From: Isochrysis galbana
Taxonomy: Eukaryota > Haptophyta > Isochrysidales > Isochrysidaceae
Direction of reading: 5' to 3'
Assembly: GCA_018136815.1 (NCBI GenBank)
Contig: CM030935.1
Location: forward strand, 3,031,999-3,095,998
Length of the DNA stretch: 64,000 bases
A model generated the notes under the pieces. That model saw nothing but the letters and a program-made list of their open reading frames with translations, was not told the DNA's origin and searched no databases. How positions within the stretch are numbered: the first letter of the stretch is position 1; each line of letters begins with the position of its first letter. This document shows positions 52,761 to 63,963 of the stretch, in pieces. A program made the position numbers and the translations under genes.

Positions 52761-53579
52761 TCGTCATCGTAGTGTGTAGTGTGTGCTGTGTGCTGTGTGC
52801 GGCGAGATTCTCTGTTTCGATTCATGGTACACACATTGTATACAATAGCTAGAAAGAAAGGGTGTGTGTGGGGAGAGAGGAGAGGCACAAAGAAGAGTGA
52901 CAATGAGCCAAAGAAAGAGCATGTGCACGTGCGGCGAGGCCGGAAGCGGGGAATGCGGCCACGAGAGGTGATTTTGTGTGTGGCTAAAGCTACATATTTT
53001 CGACATATTTGGGCAAGATTTTGCATACTTTCCACATATTTTCCCCACATATTTGGGCACGAAAAACTACATATTTTCGCTCAGGCCTAGCGAAAAAGCG
53101 AAAAGCAGTGCTTTGCCTTTGCTCAGCGTGGTGTATCTCTCTATTATTCTTATCCGTATTGATTCTTCTGAGAAAGCTATGTGATAGTACCGGGCTAGTG
53201 GGGGTAGTGGTACTAACGCTCAGATATTTTATTTCCAATCGCCTGTGAATGGTTCGTAAAGATCCTCTGCTGTTCCAAGATCTCAACACAGCGCTCTCGA
53301 GATTTGAGAAACATGATAAGTGATAAGATCATTACCCTAGCCCTAGCATACCGATGCACAATTCTGCTGGATTTAGATTCCGTATTACAGCAAGATCAGA
53401 ATAATAGAGAATATTTCAATGATATCATGAACAAACATACCAAAGCAATCACAAGTTCCCTTCCGGGTGAGAGTGAGGCGATGACTGCGACTGACCACGA
53501 ACACCGTTCACCGTTCTTATTATATGCACATGCACCTCTATGTTTGCTACTTTGAGACACTTTAATAAACGGCTAGATT
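52761..53579. other. Intergenic with ACATATTT repeats
   Basis: CATATTTGGGCA and related ACATATTTTC words recur 5-6 times between 52993 and 53080. Probably part of the hAT element or its terminus. No gene. Confidence 0.45.
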
Positions 53580-54159
53580 CTATCCTATCACTTGAGCTCG
53601 CATTTCTTCTCGAGCTTCGTCTAGGATCGACAACCGATACCTCCAATGCGCGTGTTGCTGACCAGCAATGAAGTCCTTAAAGTCAGGCCGCTTCATCGCA
53701 TCACGGAAGGTAGAATCTTGGAGCAATTTCAAGAAGTGTAGGCAATGGGGAAAGGCAATGTGTTGAGCATACTCTGGTTTGCGCCAGTATTGCAAGTAGT
53801 CCAAATATCGCACGAAGGCCTCGTCGTCCAGCTGTCGGGTCTGAGCAAGATCTGCTTCCGGGATGAGGGGGAGCACGAGCATGGTTAACGCAAGGTGCAG
53901 CGTCGTAGGGTACCGGCCCAGCTAAGGAAGGAATGGAAGCTTGCAGAATTGCGATCAAGAGACCAGCAGATGCAGGTGTGACCGAACATGTAGACGAGCC
54001 ATGGCGTCATTAGCTGTGATGGAAGATTTTCTTGCTAGGCGGCAGGTGCAAACGCGACGCACAGTGGAGATATTCAGGGTTGGCGAGCCGCTGGACGAAT
54101 TCAAGCTCGGCCACCACGCGTTGCTGCGCGTCCGTAGTCGAGATCGGTGCCGCTGACAT
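53580..54159 (-). CDS. MED31: Mediator complex subunit 31
   Basis: Exon 1 is 54063-54159 and exon 2 is 53580-53851. The 209 bp GT-AG intron falls in phase 1 and rebuilds the family sequence YLHYLAQ exactly at the join. The 122-residue product has the family's complete core: RVVAELEFVQRLANPEYLHYL, DDEAFVRYLDYLQYWRKPEY, FPHCLHFLKLLQDSTFR and a FIAGQQHAHWRYR end. MED31 is a helical subunit of the Mediator middle module, linking transcription factors to RNA polymerase II in the nucleus. Human MED31 has 131 residues. It is divergent from the SDR gene at 54945, with a pyrimidine-rich 785 bp spacer. Confidence 0.93.
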
Positions 54160-54915
<756 letters not shown>

Positions 54916-54944
54916 ACTTCTCGCGGCATCGGCCGACGGTGGCG

Positions 54945-55772
54945 ATGCCGAAGGCGCAGCCTGGAGAAAACCTGCCAGCGCTCGCCGCCGAGCTACGCAG
55001 CCCGGCGCTCTTCGATGTGTCAGGCTTGCGCGTCGCTATCTCCGGGGGCGGGTCCGGCATCGGCGCCATGATCGCCGCTGGATTCGTGCGGAACGGTGCG
55101 CATGTGTGGATCTTCTCACGGAAGGACACGACCGAGTACGCAGCGAGGCTCACCTCGATCGGTCCAGGATGGTGCGCGTCCGTTCAGGCGGACATATCGC
55201 GCCCCAGTGAGCTAGAGCGTGTGCTCAATGCTATTGGCGCGCGTTGCGACGTACTCGTCAACAACGCTGGCACCAACTTCAACGTGCCCTTGGACCACTT
55301 CTCAATCGAGATGTTCCAGAAGGTCGTGGCTGTCAACCTCACAGCGGCATTTGCCACGACACGTGCGTTTCTGCCTGTTTTGCGTGAAGCAGCTTCGCCA
55401 GCTCGGCCCGCGCGCATCATCAACGTGAGCTCCATTGAGGGCATCTTCCCTGGCTCGTTTGAGACGTATGCCTACTCCTCGAGTAAAGCCGGACTGAATA
55501 TGCTCACTCAACATCTTGCTGCTCGTCTCGGCAAGGAAAATATAACGGTGAACGCACTTGCGCCGGGGCCATTTCCTTCTCGCATGATGCGCGAGACCTT
55601 TGAGGCTATCGGAGAGGATGCGCTCGGGGAGACTACGCTGCTGGGGCGTGTTGGTGCCCCGGAGGACGCAGCAGGTGCGGTGCTTTTCCTGGCTTCTCGT
55701 GCGGGCGCCTACGTCACAGGAGCGACCTTACCTCTCGACGGCGGTGCGTTGCTCGCATCGAGCAAGCTGTGA
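54945..55772 (+). CDS. Classical short-chain dehydrogenase/reductase
   Basis: 275 residues from the ATG at 54945, the first ATG after the microsatellite. The in-frame extension through the CT repeat (Leu-Ser run) has no ATG and is rejected. Classical SDR landmarks: cofactor loop GGGSGIG at 34-40, NNAG at 106-109, NVSS at 160-163, catalytic Tyr177 and Lys181 in YAYSSSKAG, a LAPGPFPSRM segment after the active site and a GATLPLDGG end. Best fit is the RhlG/FabG-like branch, NADPH-dependent reductases of ketoacyl or similar substrates. Arg54 after strand 2 region (FSRKD) suggests NADPH. No targeting peptide is obvious, and no intron is seen. The substrate is unknown. Confidence 0.88.
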   Translation: MPKAQPGENLPALAAELRSPALFDVSGLRVAISGGGSGIGAMIAAGFVRNGAHVWIFSRKDTTEYAARLTSIGPGWCASVQADISRPSELERVLNAIGARCDVLVNNAGTNFNVPLDHFSIEMFQKVVAVNLTAAFATTRAFLPVLREAASPARPARIINVSSIEGIFPGSFETYAYSSSKAGLNMLTQHLAARLGKENITVNALAPGPFPSRMMRETFEAIGEDALGETTLLGRVGAPEDAAGAVLFLASRAGAYVTGATLPLDGGALLASSKL

Positions 55773-56269
55773 CGTAGCAGGTGCATGCGGTGAATATAGG
55801 TTCAGCGTCGTTGAGAACAATTGCTTGTGGAAATCATAAGTGCATAAGTAAGCGTAAACTTACCGGAAGCAAGCCGTAAGCCGTCATGCCGTCATGTTGC
55901 CACTCACAATGCAGACGCTGAAGCACACTGGCTTCCTTTTTTGTTTGTTCGGTCGACGCCCCTCCGAAAGGAGGTTTATTTCCTACGATTCGGACCCCCC
56001 CCCCCCACACACGAGGCTGCGACCTCAGATTTGGTTTATTCTTGACAAATACCCCCATAAAAGTGGGTATATTGTATATCATAACTTATACTAGCAAAGC
56101 AGCCCCCGTCCCTCGTCCCTCCGTTCTCTCCTTCTCCCCTTCCTGCTTCCTGCCCGCGCCCAATGACTCGCCGTTCCCCCGCCGAGCCACCACGAACGCT
56201 CTGCTCTTGGATCCGCCAAGCGGCAGGAAGCGGACAACCTCACTCCATCGCTCCATCGGGGATCGGGGG
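55773..56269. other. Intergenic, C-run and short repeats
   Basis: C-run at about 55996-56005. No gene recognised. Confidence 0.4.
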
Positions 56270-56660
56270 AGGGTGCCAACCCCCCCCTCTCCCTCTCTCC
56301 TTTCTCTTCCACCTCAGTCCCTGCGGCGCGTCGCCATGCGGCGCGCCATGGCCTGCTCTCAGAGGTCCTTTGGGGGCTCCTAGAGGGCCAACAGGGCAGC
56401 TCAGGGGGCAGTGGAGGCTGGGTGGGGCTCAGCCCCTAGCCCCCCCTGCCTCTCCCACGCTTGCCTCGCTGGCCATGGGAGCCGCCCAGAGTTCCCTGTC
56501 TGCCTGGCGACCAGGGATGGGGGGGAGTCAGCTCGAGGGCAGGCTCAGCGCGGGTGGGAGTGCAATTCGCGGCCCCCCGCGCCCACAAGGGGTTTGGGCC
56601 AGAATTTTGATGATTGCCCAACCAAGCCCACTGCCAGACTGCCAGACGCCAGAAGCCAGA
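56270..56660 (-). mobile_element. LINE 5'-region repeat copy
   Basis: Nearly the same wording as 58380-58690: CTGCGGCGCGTCGCCATGCG, then TGGCCTGCTCTCAGAG, CTTTGGGGGCTCC, GGCAGCTCAGGGGGCAGTGG, CTCGCTGGCCATGGGAGCC and GGGTTTGGGCCAGA. Orientation follows the 21 kb copy. No domain in any frame. Confidence 0.6.
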
Positions 56661-57739
56661 AGGGAGGGGCTAAAGAAGGTGCAACTCGAGGTTCCCTTTT
56701 ATTGTCACACCCCTCCCGTCTATTTAGGTATACAATTTTTATTGATCTCTAACTTGGACACTATTCCCACGTACTCAGTACTCCCCTCCTGGCAGGCGTA
56801 CGACCCTTGAATCCGTCGCGACGCTGGCGTTAATTAATTCAGTTGGTGAGCGGCCCATTATTTCTTAGACATATATCAAAGAAACGACTACTCACGAAGA
56901 GGAAGATGTCGTAGTGTATTTGTCGATTTGCATTAGTAAGCTATGTCTGTCTTATCGTGCAAAAGTTAATTGTACGAAACCAATTTCAAGCGAATAATGA
57001 TGATGCCAAAAATAACTCTTCAAATTGAACATATTAAGACTCTTGCATCATCATCGTATACTAAATTTCATTTTTCGATAAGGTGAGGTCCCTTTAGCCG
57101 CCACTCCGCACCAGCACACGCTCTTCCCGATACTACTCTCGAACTACGGACTACGGGGCGGGACCTTGCGCCTCTGTTGGAAGTGACTACGGGCATTGCG
57201 AACGACGCACGGAGGGCGCGAAAGCTGCGAAAGGAGGCGTGTGGAAGGCGCGAGACTTCTTCCGTCCCCTTGTAGCCCTTGTGACTTCTCTGTATAAAAT
57301 GAGGGGTATGATTTCTCCCATATTCGGGTGGTGCACCGGGACTTTCGATGGCCCGCGCCTTGCTTGGTTGAGGGGTGCTGTGGCAGGCGACTGGGGGTGG
57401 CTCAAGCGCGTGCTTGACTTGTATTGACTCGTTGATCGTTGACTCTGGGTATTATAGACTCGGAAACTCGGGGTGGCTCGCTGGGGAACGCGGAGGGACT
57501 CGGCGAAGTTGCTACAAGAAACACTCACGAGAAACCCAAAAACCAACGACCTGCGATTCATAAAACTAACGTAAAAACGTACACTCCGCCGGAATCATAT
57601 TTTTCCTGGAACTCATGAGGAGTAAAGAAGCAGGAGAAAGAAAGAACAAGGGAGAAGAAGGGCGCAGAAAAATCTGTGCTTTAGTCGGAAAACGTGTACT
57701 CTAAAAGAAGTGAAGAAAAATTGAAAGTATAGGCGCGAC
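56661..57739. other. Intergenic, AT-richer, nothing recognised
   Basis: AT-rich from 56820 to 57090. Short frames only. Confidence 0.45.
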
Positions 57740-57885
57740 AAACAGCAGACGGTGGTGTCGTTCCGCGGTTACAAGGGAGCTGGGGCCGGGGGCTCCCTCG
57801 GCGGGGGGGGGGGGGGGGCTGAGAAGAGAAGAGCCGCGCCGGCGCGCTCCATCGCAACCAAGTATAAACTTGACTTAATAATACT
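57740..57885 (-). mobile_element. LINE 5'-end fragment
   Basis: Minus strand: AAGTTTATACTTGGTTGCG then ATGGAGCGCGCCGGCGCG, proline-rich, then a poly-C run and CGGAACGACACCACCGTC. Matches the starts of the copies at 29949 and 51773. Confidence 0.55.
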
Positions 57886-58199
57886 ACTCTCACTAATATA
57901 ACTGAGCATTAGTACCACTACTCTCACTAGCCCTGGTACTAACACGACAACCCTTAGCGCACCTGCCCGTACGCCTCGACCTCGACGCATGTTGCTGTCA
58001 CAAATACATACACCTAGGAGTATGCACCCCTCCACATCTCCCCCCTCGCAGACCCCCGGCTCCCATTCTAACATTCTAACCCCCCACAGGAAAATTGGGG
58101 AAAACCCATCGAGGCGGACCGACCTACGTCGGGCGACTCTCCGGGAAAAAGCACCGGGGGGGGGAGGAACTCTCTAATCCAAGAAGAACGGCCCTTACC

Positions 58200-58854
58200 A
58201 GCTCGCGCCGTGAGCGGTCCTCGAGAAATAAATGACTGCGACTCGAGTAGCCTGCGCCAGCCACCTAGCGGGATACTCTCCTCGCCATTGAGCCACTCCC
58301 CCTCCTGTCGCCAGCCGCCCCTCACCCGTTTGCTAACGCAAACGGGGCCCATTTTTCACTGCATTCCATCGGGGGGGGGGTGCAAACCCCCCCCTCTCCC
58401 TCTCTCCACTCTCTCCCTTCGTCGTCCCTGCGGCGCGTCGCCATGCGGCGCGCCCTGGCCTGCTCTCAGGGGCCCTTTGGGGGCTCCCAGGGGGCCAGCA
58501 AGGGCAGCTCAGGGGGCAGTGGAGGCTGGGGCTCAGCCCCTGGCCCCCCCTGCCTCTCCCACGCTCGCCTCGCTGGCCATGGGAGCCGCCCATAGTCTCC
58601 TGTATGCCTGGCGACCAGGGACAGAGGGGGAGTCAGCTCGAGGGCAGGCCCAACGCGGGCGTGGGAGTGCAGCTCGCGGGCCGCGCCCCCGAAGGGTTTG
58701 GGCCAGATTGATGAGTGCGCCCTGCCCCTGCCAAAGGGCAGGGGCTGGGTTTGATTGTACGGGCCCACCCCGGGGGGTGTACGCGATGGTGTGAGGGGGG
58801 CGCGAGGCCCTCATTGTCCCCCACTTATAAAAGTAGGTTAAGTATAAACTTGAT
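58200..58854 (-). mobile_element. LINE 5'-region repeat copy with conserved hairpin
   Basis: Minus strand starts AAGTTTATACTTAACC and contains the proline-rich start shared with 41560, the 56270-type middle, and further in a hairpin with stem CCCGTTTGC/GCAAACGGG and a 4-base loop (58325-58346). The stretch beyond (GGAGTGGCTCAATGGCGAGG) also matches the copy at 62890-62960. Confidence 0.6.
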
Positions 58855-59434
58855 TTAAGGGTAGGTTCCTTTCTATGCTCTCATTCTCTAACCCATTCAA
58901 AGTCGCTTTTGCGAAGGATGAGAGGATGAGGCCCTTTTAAACCCCACAGCAAAAAGCAACAAGGAGGCGCGGTCGACCATGCACGTCTCCCTAAAGCAGC
59001 CGCAGCTGTGTTGAGTATACGCTTCAGCGCATGTGTGCCAACAATACGGGCGTACATCGCAGCACAGTCGAGGACGACAATGGCCCAGCCAGACATCGGA
59101 TACGCTGTTGCCAGAAGAAGTGTCAAAACGGCCGAAGGTACCAATCAACTTCATCCCCCCCAAAACCTCCAAGCCCCATTACTACCGAGCCATGGTGGCA
59201 GGAACTCCGCTCGAGGCGCTTGCGGGGGCACAATCACGCTACGAGCTGCAAGTCGCAGTGCAGCTTCGTGACCTCTATTCCTTTATGACCTCGAGATGCG
59301 CTAGTGGGCTCCTCGACGCAGCAAGGAGACGCACTTTGCCGTATTGATCAAGGGTGCAAGCTGCCAGCTTACAACGTGCAAACTGCAAGATTGCAGGCTG
59401 CGAGCGTGCACGCTGCAAGCGTATAAGCTACGCG
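58855..59434. other. Intergenic with a weak coding scrap
   Basis: A plus-strand frame (59033-59347) contains PEEVSKRPKVPINFIPPKTS and YRAMVAGTPLEALAGAQSRY, which reads like protein but matches nothing I know. Phased TGCAAGC/GCTGC words lie at 59352-59420. Not called as a gene. Confidence 0.35.
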
Positions 59435-60244
59435 CTAGTGGAACGGCCCCTTATCAAGATGAGAACTGAATCGCTCGTTGAGCTTCTGCTGTGCCCGCGC
59501 ACTATTATTCTCCGTGTCAGGCGTGAGAAGGCCATAGAGCAACGGTCTGTAAGGGCACCAACAAGTGGTTAATAGCATAAATTCAGGGGTCGGGATCACG
59601 TAAGAGTTTTGCCCCCTGCATGCGAGCAAGCGAAAGCACGTGCACGCACATTTCAGAACCCGATGATGCATGCCCTGGAATGGTCGTTTCAGGTATTGGT
59701 ATGTTGAGCTGTGACGCGACAACATCTCTGCGTAACCTCTCTGCCGGTTGTCCCGTCTCTGCACACATGCATTGAGGACCGAGTGACATGTGGGGCCGAG
59801 GCTATGGACCCAGGCTGGTGGCAGCGTGGTGAATCGCGCCTGTCAGAAACACCGACAACGTGTTGCGATAGCCGCTGAAGTCCAGGTACTCGCGAATGAG
59901 CTCATTTAGGAGAAGCTTGTCGTTGCTCAGAGCAGGATGCACGTCGTCCTATGAGCGCAAGATGAGCGGCGAGTCTTGGGGACACATCTCGGCCGCCCAT
60001 CGCCAAACAAGGTGCAGTCACGCACTGGCTCATTGACCGACTTGAACACTTCTGCCTGTATCCGAGCCCGCACGTCCTTGAGCACGCCCTTGGCCTCAAG
60101 TGTCTGGCGGAGCGCTGTGCAGGCATGGCAAGAGGGCTGGCTTCAGCACAATCCTTGGGCCAGCGCCAGCGAGCATTGGAGGCGCAGCGGCCACGGTGTC
60201 GTGCGGCAATCACCGTCACGCAGGTCTTCATACGTGGAGGCCAT
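59435..60244 (-). CDS. FOR20: FOR20/CEP20 (FOPNL), basal-body LisH protein, five exons
   Basis: Exons on the minus strand: 60214-60244, 60026-60114, 59840-59948, 59650-59758 and 59435-59546; phases agree throughout and give 149 residues. Family landmarks appear across every join: EDLRDALRQTLEAKGVL, VRARIQAEVFKSVNE, the LisH motif LLLNELIREYLDFSGYRNTLSVF, ETGQPAERLRRDVVASQLN and PLLYGL. Three introns are GT-AG; intron 3 starts with GC. FOR20 proteins sit at centrioles and basal bodies and are needed to dock them and grow cilia, which agrees with DRC7 in this window. The human protein is slightly longer (174). Divergent from the Rad51 paralogue at 60808. Confidence 0.85.
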
Positions 60245-60807
60245 CCCCAGAGCAGCGGACCCTCTCGCTCCCTCCCGCTCTGCCCCTCTCTTTCCACACT
60301 CCCGCCTCCTGCCCTCCGCCAAGAGGAAGCAGAGAGTACTTTACTCGGTAGAACGGAGCGCTGCTCAACAATATTTTGGCGCGCAAGCGGAGAAAGCAAA
60401 TACTACTACTACTCGTTGTATTGTATTGTACAGTCCCCCGAGGTTTTTTTTTGAGGAATAGCTTGGTCTACAGGGGACCCCAGAAAAATATAAATAGACT
60501 GATCATACAAAAGTTCGTATGGGCAAAGAGATATTCCTACTCTACTCCTACAAGAGAAAAAGAGAGGAGACGAGAAGAGAGAGAGATGAGAGATGAGGAC
60601 AACCGTAGAGCACGAGTGTTTTACGATTTCACGGCTTTACAGAAGGAAGGACGGCTCGATCAGTCCGATACTGGAAAGGGCGCGAAAATGAAGGGGAGGG
60701 GGGCGGAGGTGGGACGAGGGCGAGCGGCGGGGAGTGGAGGAAGCACCAGGGGGTGAGGGGCTGAGCACGTGACGGGCTGCGCGTCTCGGCGGCGTGGCGA
60801 TACGGCA
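60245..60807. promoter_or_regulatory. Divergent promoter region between FOR20 and the Rad51 paralogue
   Basis: 563 bp between outward-facing starts. A GA tract at 60555-60595 on the plus strand and ATATAAATAG at about 60488-60497, possibly a TATA element for one of the two genes. Confidence 0.4.
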
Positions 60808-62085
60808 ATGGCGGCTCGCTCGGCGGTGCCCATCTCAGAGGATGGCTCTGGTCTCCTCTGCAAGCTTGGCCGGCAGCCCCTGAGCCACCTCGTCAATTTA
60901 CCGGCCACCTCGGTGGCAGACGGGACGACCGTTGAGGGCTGTCTGCGCGCGGAAAGCGCCGCGCTCAGGTCGCCCGAATTCGAGCACGAGTGTGCACCAT
61001 ATCGTGTCGAGGCGGGTGCGTCGCTCTTCCTGCAGGCTGCGACGAGCGCAGCTGAAGCTGTGCGTTTAGCGTGCAAACGCAGTGCTCTGCTATCAACAGG
61101 GTTCCCTCTGCTTGACGCTGAGCTTGGCGGGGGATTGCAGACGGGCGAAATTTGCGAGCTGGCGGGTCCTTCTTGTACTGGTAAGACGCAGCTGTGCATG
61201 GCAATCTGTGCACATCAGCTGCTCCGGACAGACTTCCATGTTCTATATATTGACACGTGTCTCAGCTTCACTGCTGAGCGCATGCGCGGACTGATCGAGG
61301 CTGAGGCTGTGGCGACGAGCTCAGCTCTGAGTGATGATCTGAAACAGGCCATCAAGAAAAAGCTGCACGCGCGGCTTAGAGTGTGCACTGAAGCGCAGAG
61401 CTTGCTGTGCCTACTCGATACTCTTGAGGTGCTGTGTTGCGAACTAAGCAATGCAACAGATCCTGGCGATTGGCACCGGAGATTGAAGCTGGTTGCAATC
61501 GACTCAGTGTTTGTGGCCGCCCTGGCAGAGAGCGACGGTAACTCCCAATCGATTGCAGGTATGTCATTTCCTGGGGATCCATTGCATAAAGCTAGGCGCT
61601 GGGTGAGCCGTACGCCGAATAAATTCCCATGCCCCTTATTCCATGTAGGCGCGCAAATGGCTCGATTGCAGCACTTGTTGCGATATATCGCCGCCAGATG
61701 GCAAATTGTCTTTTTGATATGCAACGTCTTAGCCACAAGCCCTGGCGCTGGTGGAAATCCGGCCAACATGGCTAGCTTTCGAACGGCGTTAGGATATCTA
61801 TGGCAGCACACATCGCACATTCGAGTGGGTCTTCTTCCGTTGACAAAGCCAAGAGGCGAACACGAAGGGAACTCTTTGTCTGAGCAACTTGACACCGAGC
61901 GGTCTGAGGGCCTCTCCCGGATTGTCGTGCATCGTGTTTCGCACACTGCTCGTCACACTGTGGGACAGACGAGTCGTGACGGGCCGAAATATCAGCTGTG
62001 CTTGTGCATGTGCGGTGTCACTCACCGGCTGCATATGATTGCGGTCAATGGTGCCCGATTATCAACAACGGTGACCCGATTCTAG
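60808..62085 (+). CDS. Rad51 paralogue, RAD51D/XRCC2 type
   Basis: Exons 60808-61558 and 61649-62085 give 395 residues. The start is the first ATG; a GTG lies in frame at 60769. Landmarks: LLSTGFPLLDAELGGGL, Walker A GPSCTGKT at 120-127, HVLYIDTCLSFTAERM, Walker B LVAID at 228-232, a long helix ARLQHLLRYIAARW, and ALGYLWQHTSHIRV, which matches the ALG-x-x-W segment of RAD51D. It would act with RAD51C (36335-37617) in the BCDX2 complex in homologous recombination. The 90 bp intron has good GT-AG ends, but is a multiple of three without stop, so unspliced RNA would add 30 residues. The N-terminal 90 residues are poorly conserved. Confidence 0.72.
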   Translation: MAARSAVPISEDGSGLLCKLGRQPLSHLVNLPATSVADGTTVEGCLRAESAALRSPEFEHECAPYRVEAGASLFLQAATSAAEAVRLACKRSALLSTGFPLLDAELGGGLQTGEICELAGPSCTGKTQLCMAICAHQLLRTDFHVLYIDTCLSFTAERMRGLIEAEAVATSSALSDDLKQAIKKKLHARLRVCTEAQSLLCLLDTLEVLCCELSNATDPGDWHRRLKLVAIDSVFVAALAESDGNSQSIAGMSFPGDPLHKARRWVSRTPNKFPCPLFHVGAQMARLQHLLRYIAARWQIVFLICNVLATSPGAGGNPANMASFRTALGYLWQHTSHIRVGLLPLTKPRGEHEGNSLSEQLDTERSEGLSRIVVHRVSHTARHTVGQTSRDGPKYQLCLCMCGVTHRLHMIAVNGARLSTTVTRF

Positions 62086-62304
62086 ATTCCATTGCTCCAG
62101 TACACAAGTGTTTTATGCAGACGTTCGCTAACCCGCCCCGACGAGGATGTGAAATTTAAAATCGTGCGTCAGTATGTCAAAGAATTCTTAATAATTGATT
62201 GATCTCACAACTAAGTTATCCGAGGGGCCGTGCCCCGCCGAGCGCTCCACAGCTCAGCGCGAGCCGAGAGAAAGGCAGCCCAGAGAAGCAAACCTTAAAT
62301 CAAA
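62086..62304. other. Short spacer
   Basis: 3' flank of the Rad51 paralogue; nothing recognised. Confidence 0.4.
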
Positions 62305-62965
62305 ACCCAGCTAGAGCTTAACTAAGTTCATAAGTACATAGTTCAGCATGGGGGGGTACCTCGCGCCCCCCCCCCTCTCAGGGCCCAACTCCCCTCCGGG
62401 GGGCTTGTCGGTCAACCGCCCACACTCTGCCTTTTGGCATGAGCTTGAGCAGGGCACTCAACAACACCACCCAAACCCCCAGTGGGCGCGGGTCGCGAGC
62501 ATACTCCCATGCCCGCACTGGGTCTGCCCTTGTACTGACTCCCCCCCCCAATCCCTAGTCGCCAGGCAGACAGAGGCCTCTGGGCGGCACCCAAGGCCAG
62601 CGAGGCGAGCATGGGAGAGGCAGGGGGGCCAGGGGCTTAGCCTCAGCCTCCACTACCCCCCCTGACCCCTGAGCTGCCCTTGCAGGCCCTCCGGGAGCCC
62701 CCAAAGGCCAAAGGACCTTTGAGAGCAGGCCGTGGCGCGCGAATGGCGACGCGCCGCAGGAAGAGCGATGGCGATGGGTGAGAGCGGAGCGAGGGAGAGG
62801 GGGGGATTTGCAACCCCCCCGATGGAGTGTGGTGAGAAACGGGCCCCGTTTGCGTTAGCAAACGGGCGGAAAGGGACGGCTGTTGACAGGATGGAGAGAA
62901 AGAGTGAGTGGCTCAAGTCGACGAGAGTACCCCGGTGGCGCAGGTCACTCGGAGAAGGGCGGGTC
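62305..62965 (+). mobile_element. LINE 5'-region repeat copy, plus orientation, with conserved hairpin
   Basis: Starts AACTAAGTTCATAAGTAC and an ATG in a G-run (62348), then CTCAACAACACCACCC, GGCAGACAGAGGC, GAGGCAGGGGGGCCAGGGGC and GCGACGCGCCGCAGG, the reverse-complement wording of the copies at 56270 and 58380. The same hairpin stem (CCCGTTTGC/GCAAACGGG) lies at 62845-62866 with the complementary loop GTTA. Similarity to 58200-58325 continues to about 62965. Confidence 0.6.
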
Positions 62966-63099
62966 TTGGACTTCCTTCCTTCTTCCTTGGAGAAGGAAAG
63001 GAAGGCGAAGAAGATGAAGACGGAGCATGCAAGCCATGCGCCAAGCGTATGATTGCAGGTGGTTACATGCGTCAATGGCATCAAAAAACCGCTATCTAT
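62966..63099. other. Imperfect inverted repeat CTTCCTTC/GAAGGAAAGGAAG
   Basis: A short hairpin (about 62971-63008) in purine/pyrimidine-rich sequence. Confidence 0.4.
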
Positions 63100-63178
63100 T
63101 ATGCATATTGTCATGTTTACACATATTCGAGTATTATTGTAAACTGACTATGGACATTTGATGGCTCACTCAACTTGA
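63100..63178 (-). repeat. Third copy of the GAGCCATCAAATGTCCATAG module
   Basis: On the minus strand the core is at 63148-63167 and the following bases (AGTCAGTTTACAATAATA) resemble those at 30163 and 41714. Confidence 0.55.
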
Positions 63179-63642
63179 ATAAGAATTACTACCTCCGTTT
63201 CAAGTTTCAAAACTGAAACCTTTGGCTCCCTGCTAGCCTATGAGGAACCATAGTCCATAGTAAAGATTTTGTTGATTCTATGAGATAGCGGGTACATTGG
63301 GGCGTTGTCCTGCGGCGGAGGTTCGACCTCAAAGCATTAGGGGAATGAAGAGATCCGTGATATTATTCAAGGGGTAGGCGCCTTGCCTTCATTCGGTGCC
63401 AGTTTTTTTTGTTGTAAAACGTTTCGATTGTTGAATCCCGGCTACCGCTATCCCAGGGCGTTTCCTCCACGACGTCTATGCCCAGCTGTCGGAACAGGTT
63501 CGCGATGCGCTCCCGATACTACATCTACTCGTCGATTGCCGCCTCAGCTGGCAATGGGACGGGCACGCGTCGATAGTGCACGTGATTGGAAAGCACGACC
63601 AGGAGAATCGCTTCCATGAGCAATTGATGCCCTCCGAGTCGG
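63179..63642. other. Intergenic or 3' continuation of the next gene
   Basis: No clear features. The minus-strand frame at 63476-63742 may be a further exon of the gene below but cannot be confirmed. Confidence 0.3.
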
Positions 63643-63963
63643 TCACCTCCTGGTTGCGCTTGCGCTTGAAGCGCTCTTCGTGTGGGACGCGGTAGCGGCG
63701 AAGACCGTCGATGGTGTGAATGTCATCACTAGGCCATTCCATTTGAAGTCGACGAGATTGCGTGTATGAGTGTATTGAAGCTCGTTATTCTTCAACCCGA
63801 GTATGAAACCTGCGAATTGCCCAATCAAGACTGCATATTCGTCTTGATTATCTGCTGAGTTGCCTCTTCTTATTGTTGTTTGGTGCAGTTTCATTTCATT
63901 AGGATTCAACGTGAATGTTAGTACAGTATTTTGCCAGTTGTCGGGCAACTTGAATTCCACCAT
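63643..63963 (-). CDS. Hypothetical protein, AT-richer than the rest of the window
   Basis: Starts with an ATG at 63963, with an in-frame stop just upstream (63976-63978), and stays open for 106 codons. The first 82 residues look like real protein: VEFKLPDNWQNTVLTFTLNP, NEMKLHQTTIRRG, DEYAVLIGQFAGFILGLKNNE and NLVDFKWNGL, a mix of strands suggesting a small beta-rich domain. The end is low-complexity Ala/Ser. A GT at 63740 after NGL, or one at 63648 after a RKRNQE-coding frame, could be a splice donor, so the gene may continue to the left. Base composition is visibly more AT-rich than in neighbouring genes. I recognise no family. Confidence 0.45.
   Translation of the reverse strand: MVEFKLPDNWQNTVLTFTLNPNEMKLHQTTIRRGNSADNQDEYAVLIGQFAGFILGLKNNELQYTHTRNLVDFKWNGLVMTFTPSTVFAATASHTKSASSASATRR

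Noticed and set aside
59033-59347. Plus-strand frame with protein-like stretch
   Set aside because: Short, no start context, no family match; mentioned as a scrap but not called.
63325-63345. GGTTCGACCTC resembling a tRNA B box
   Set aside because: No acceptor stem, D-arm or anticodon arm can be formed around it.
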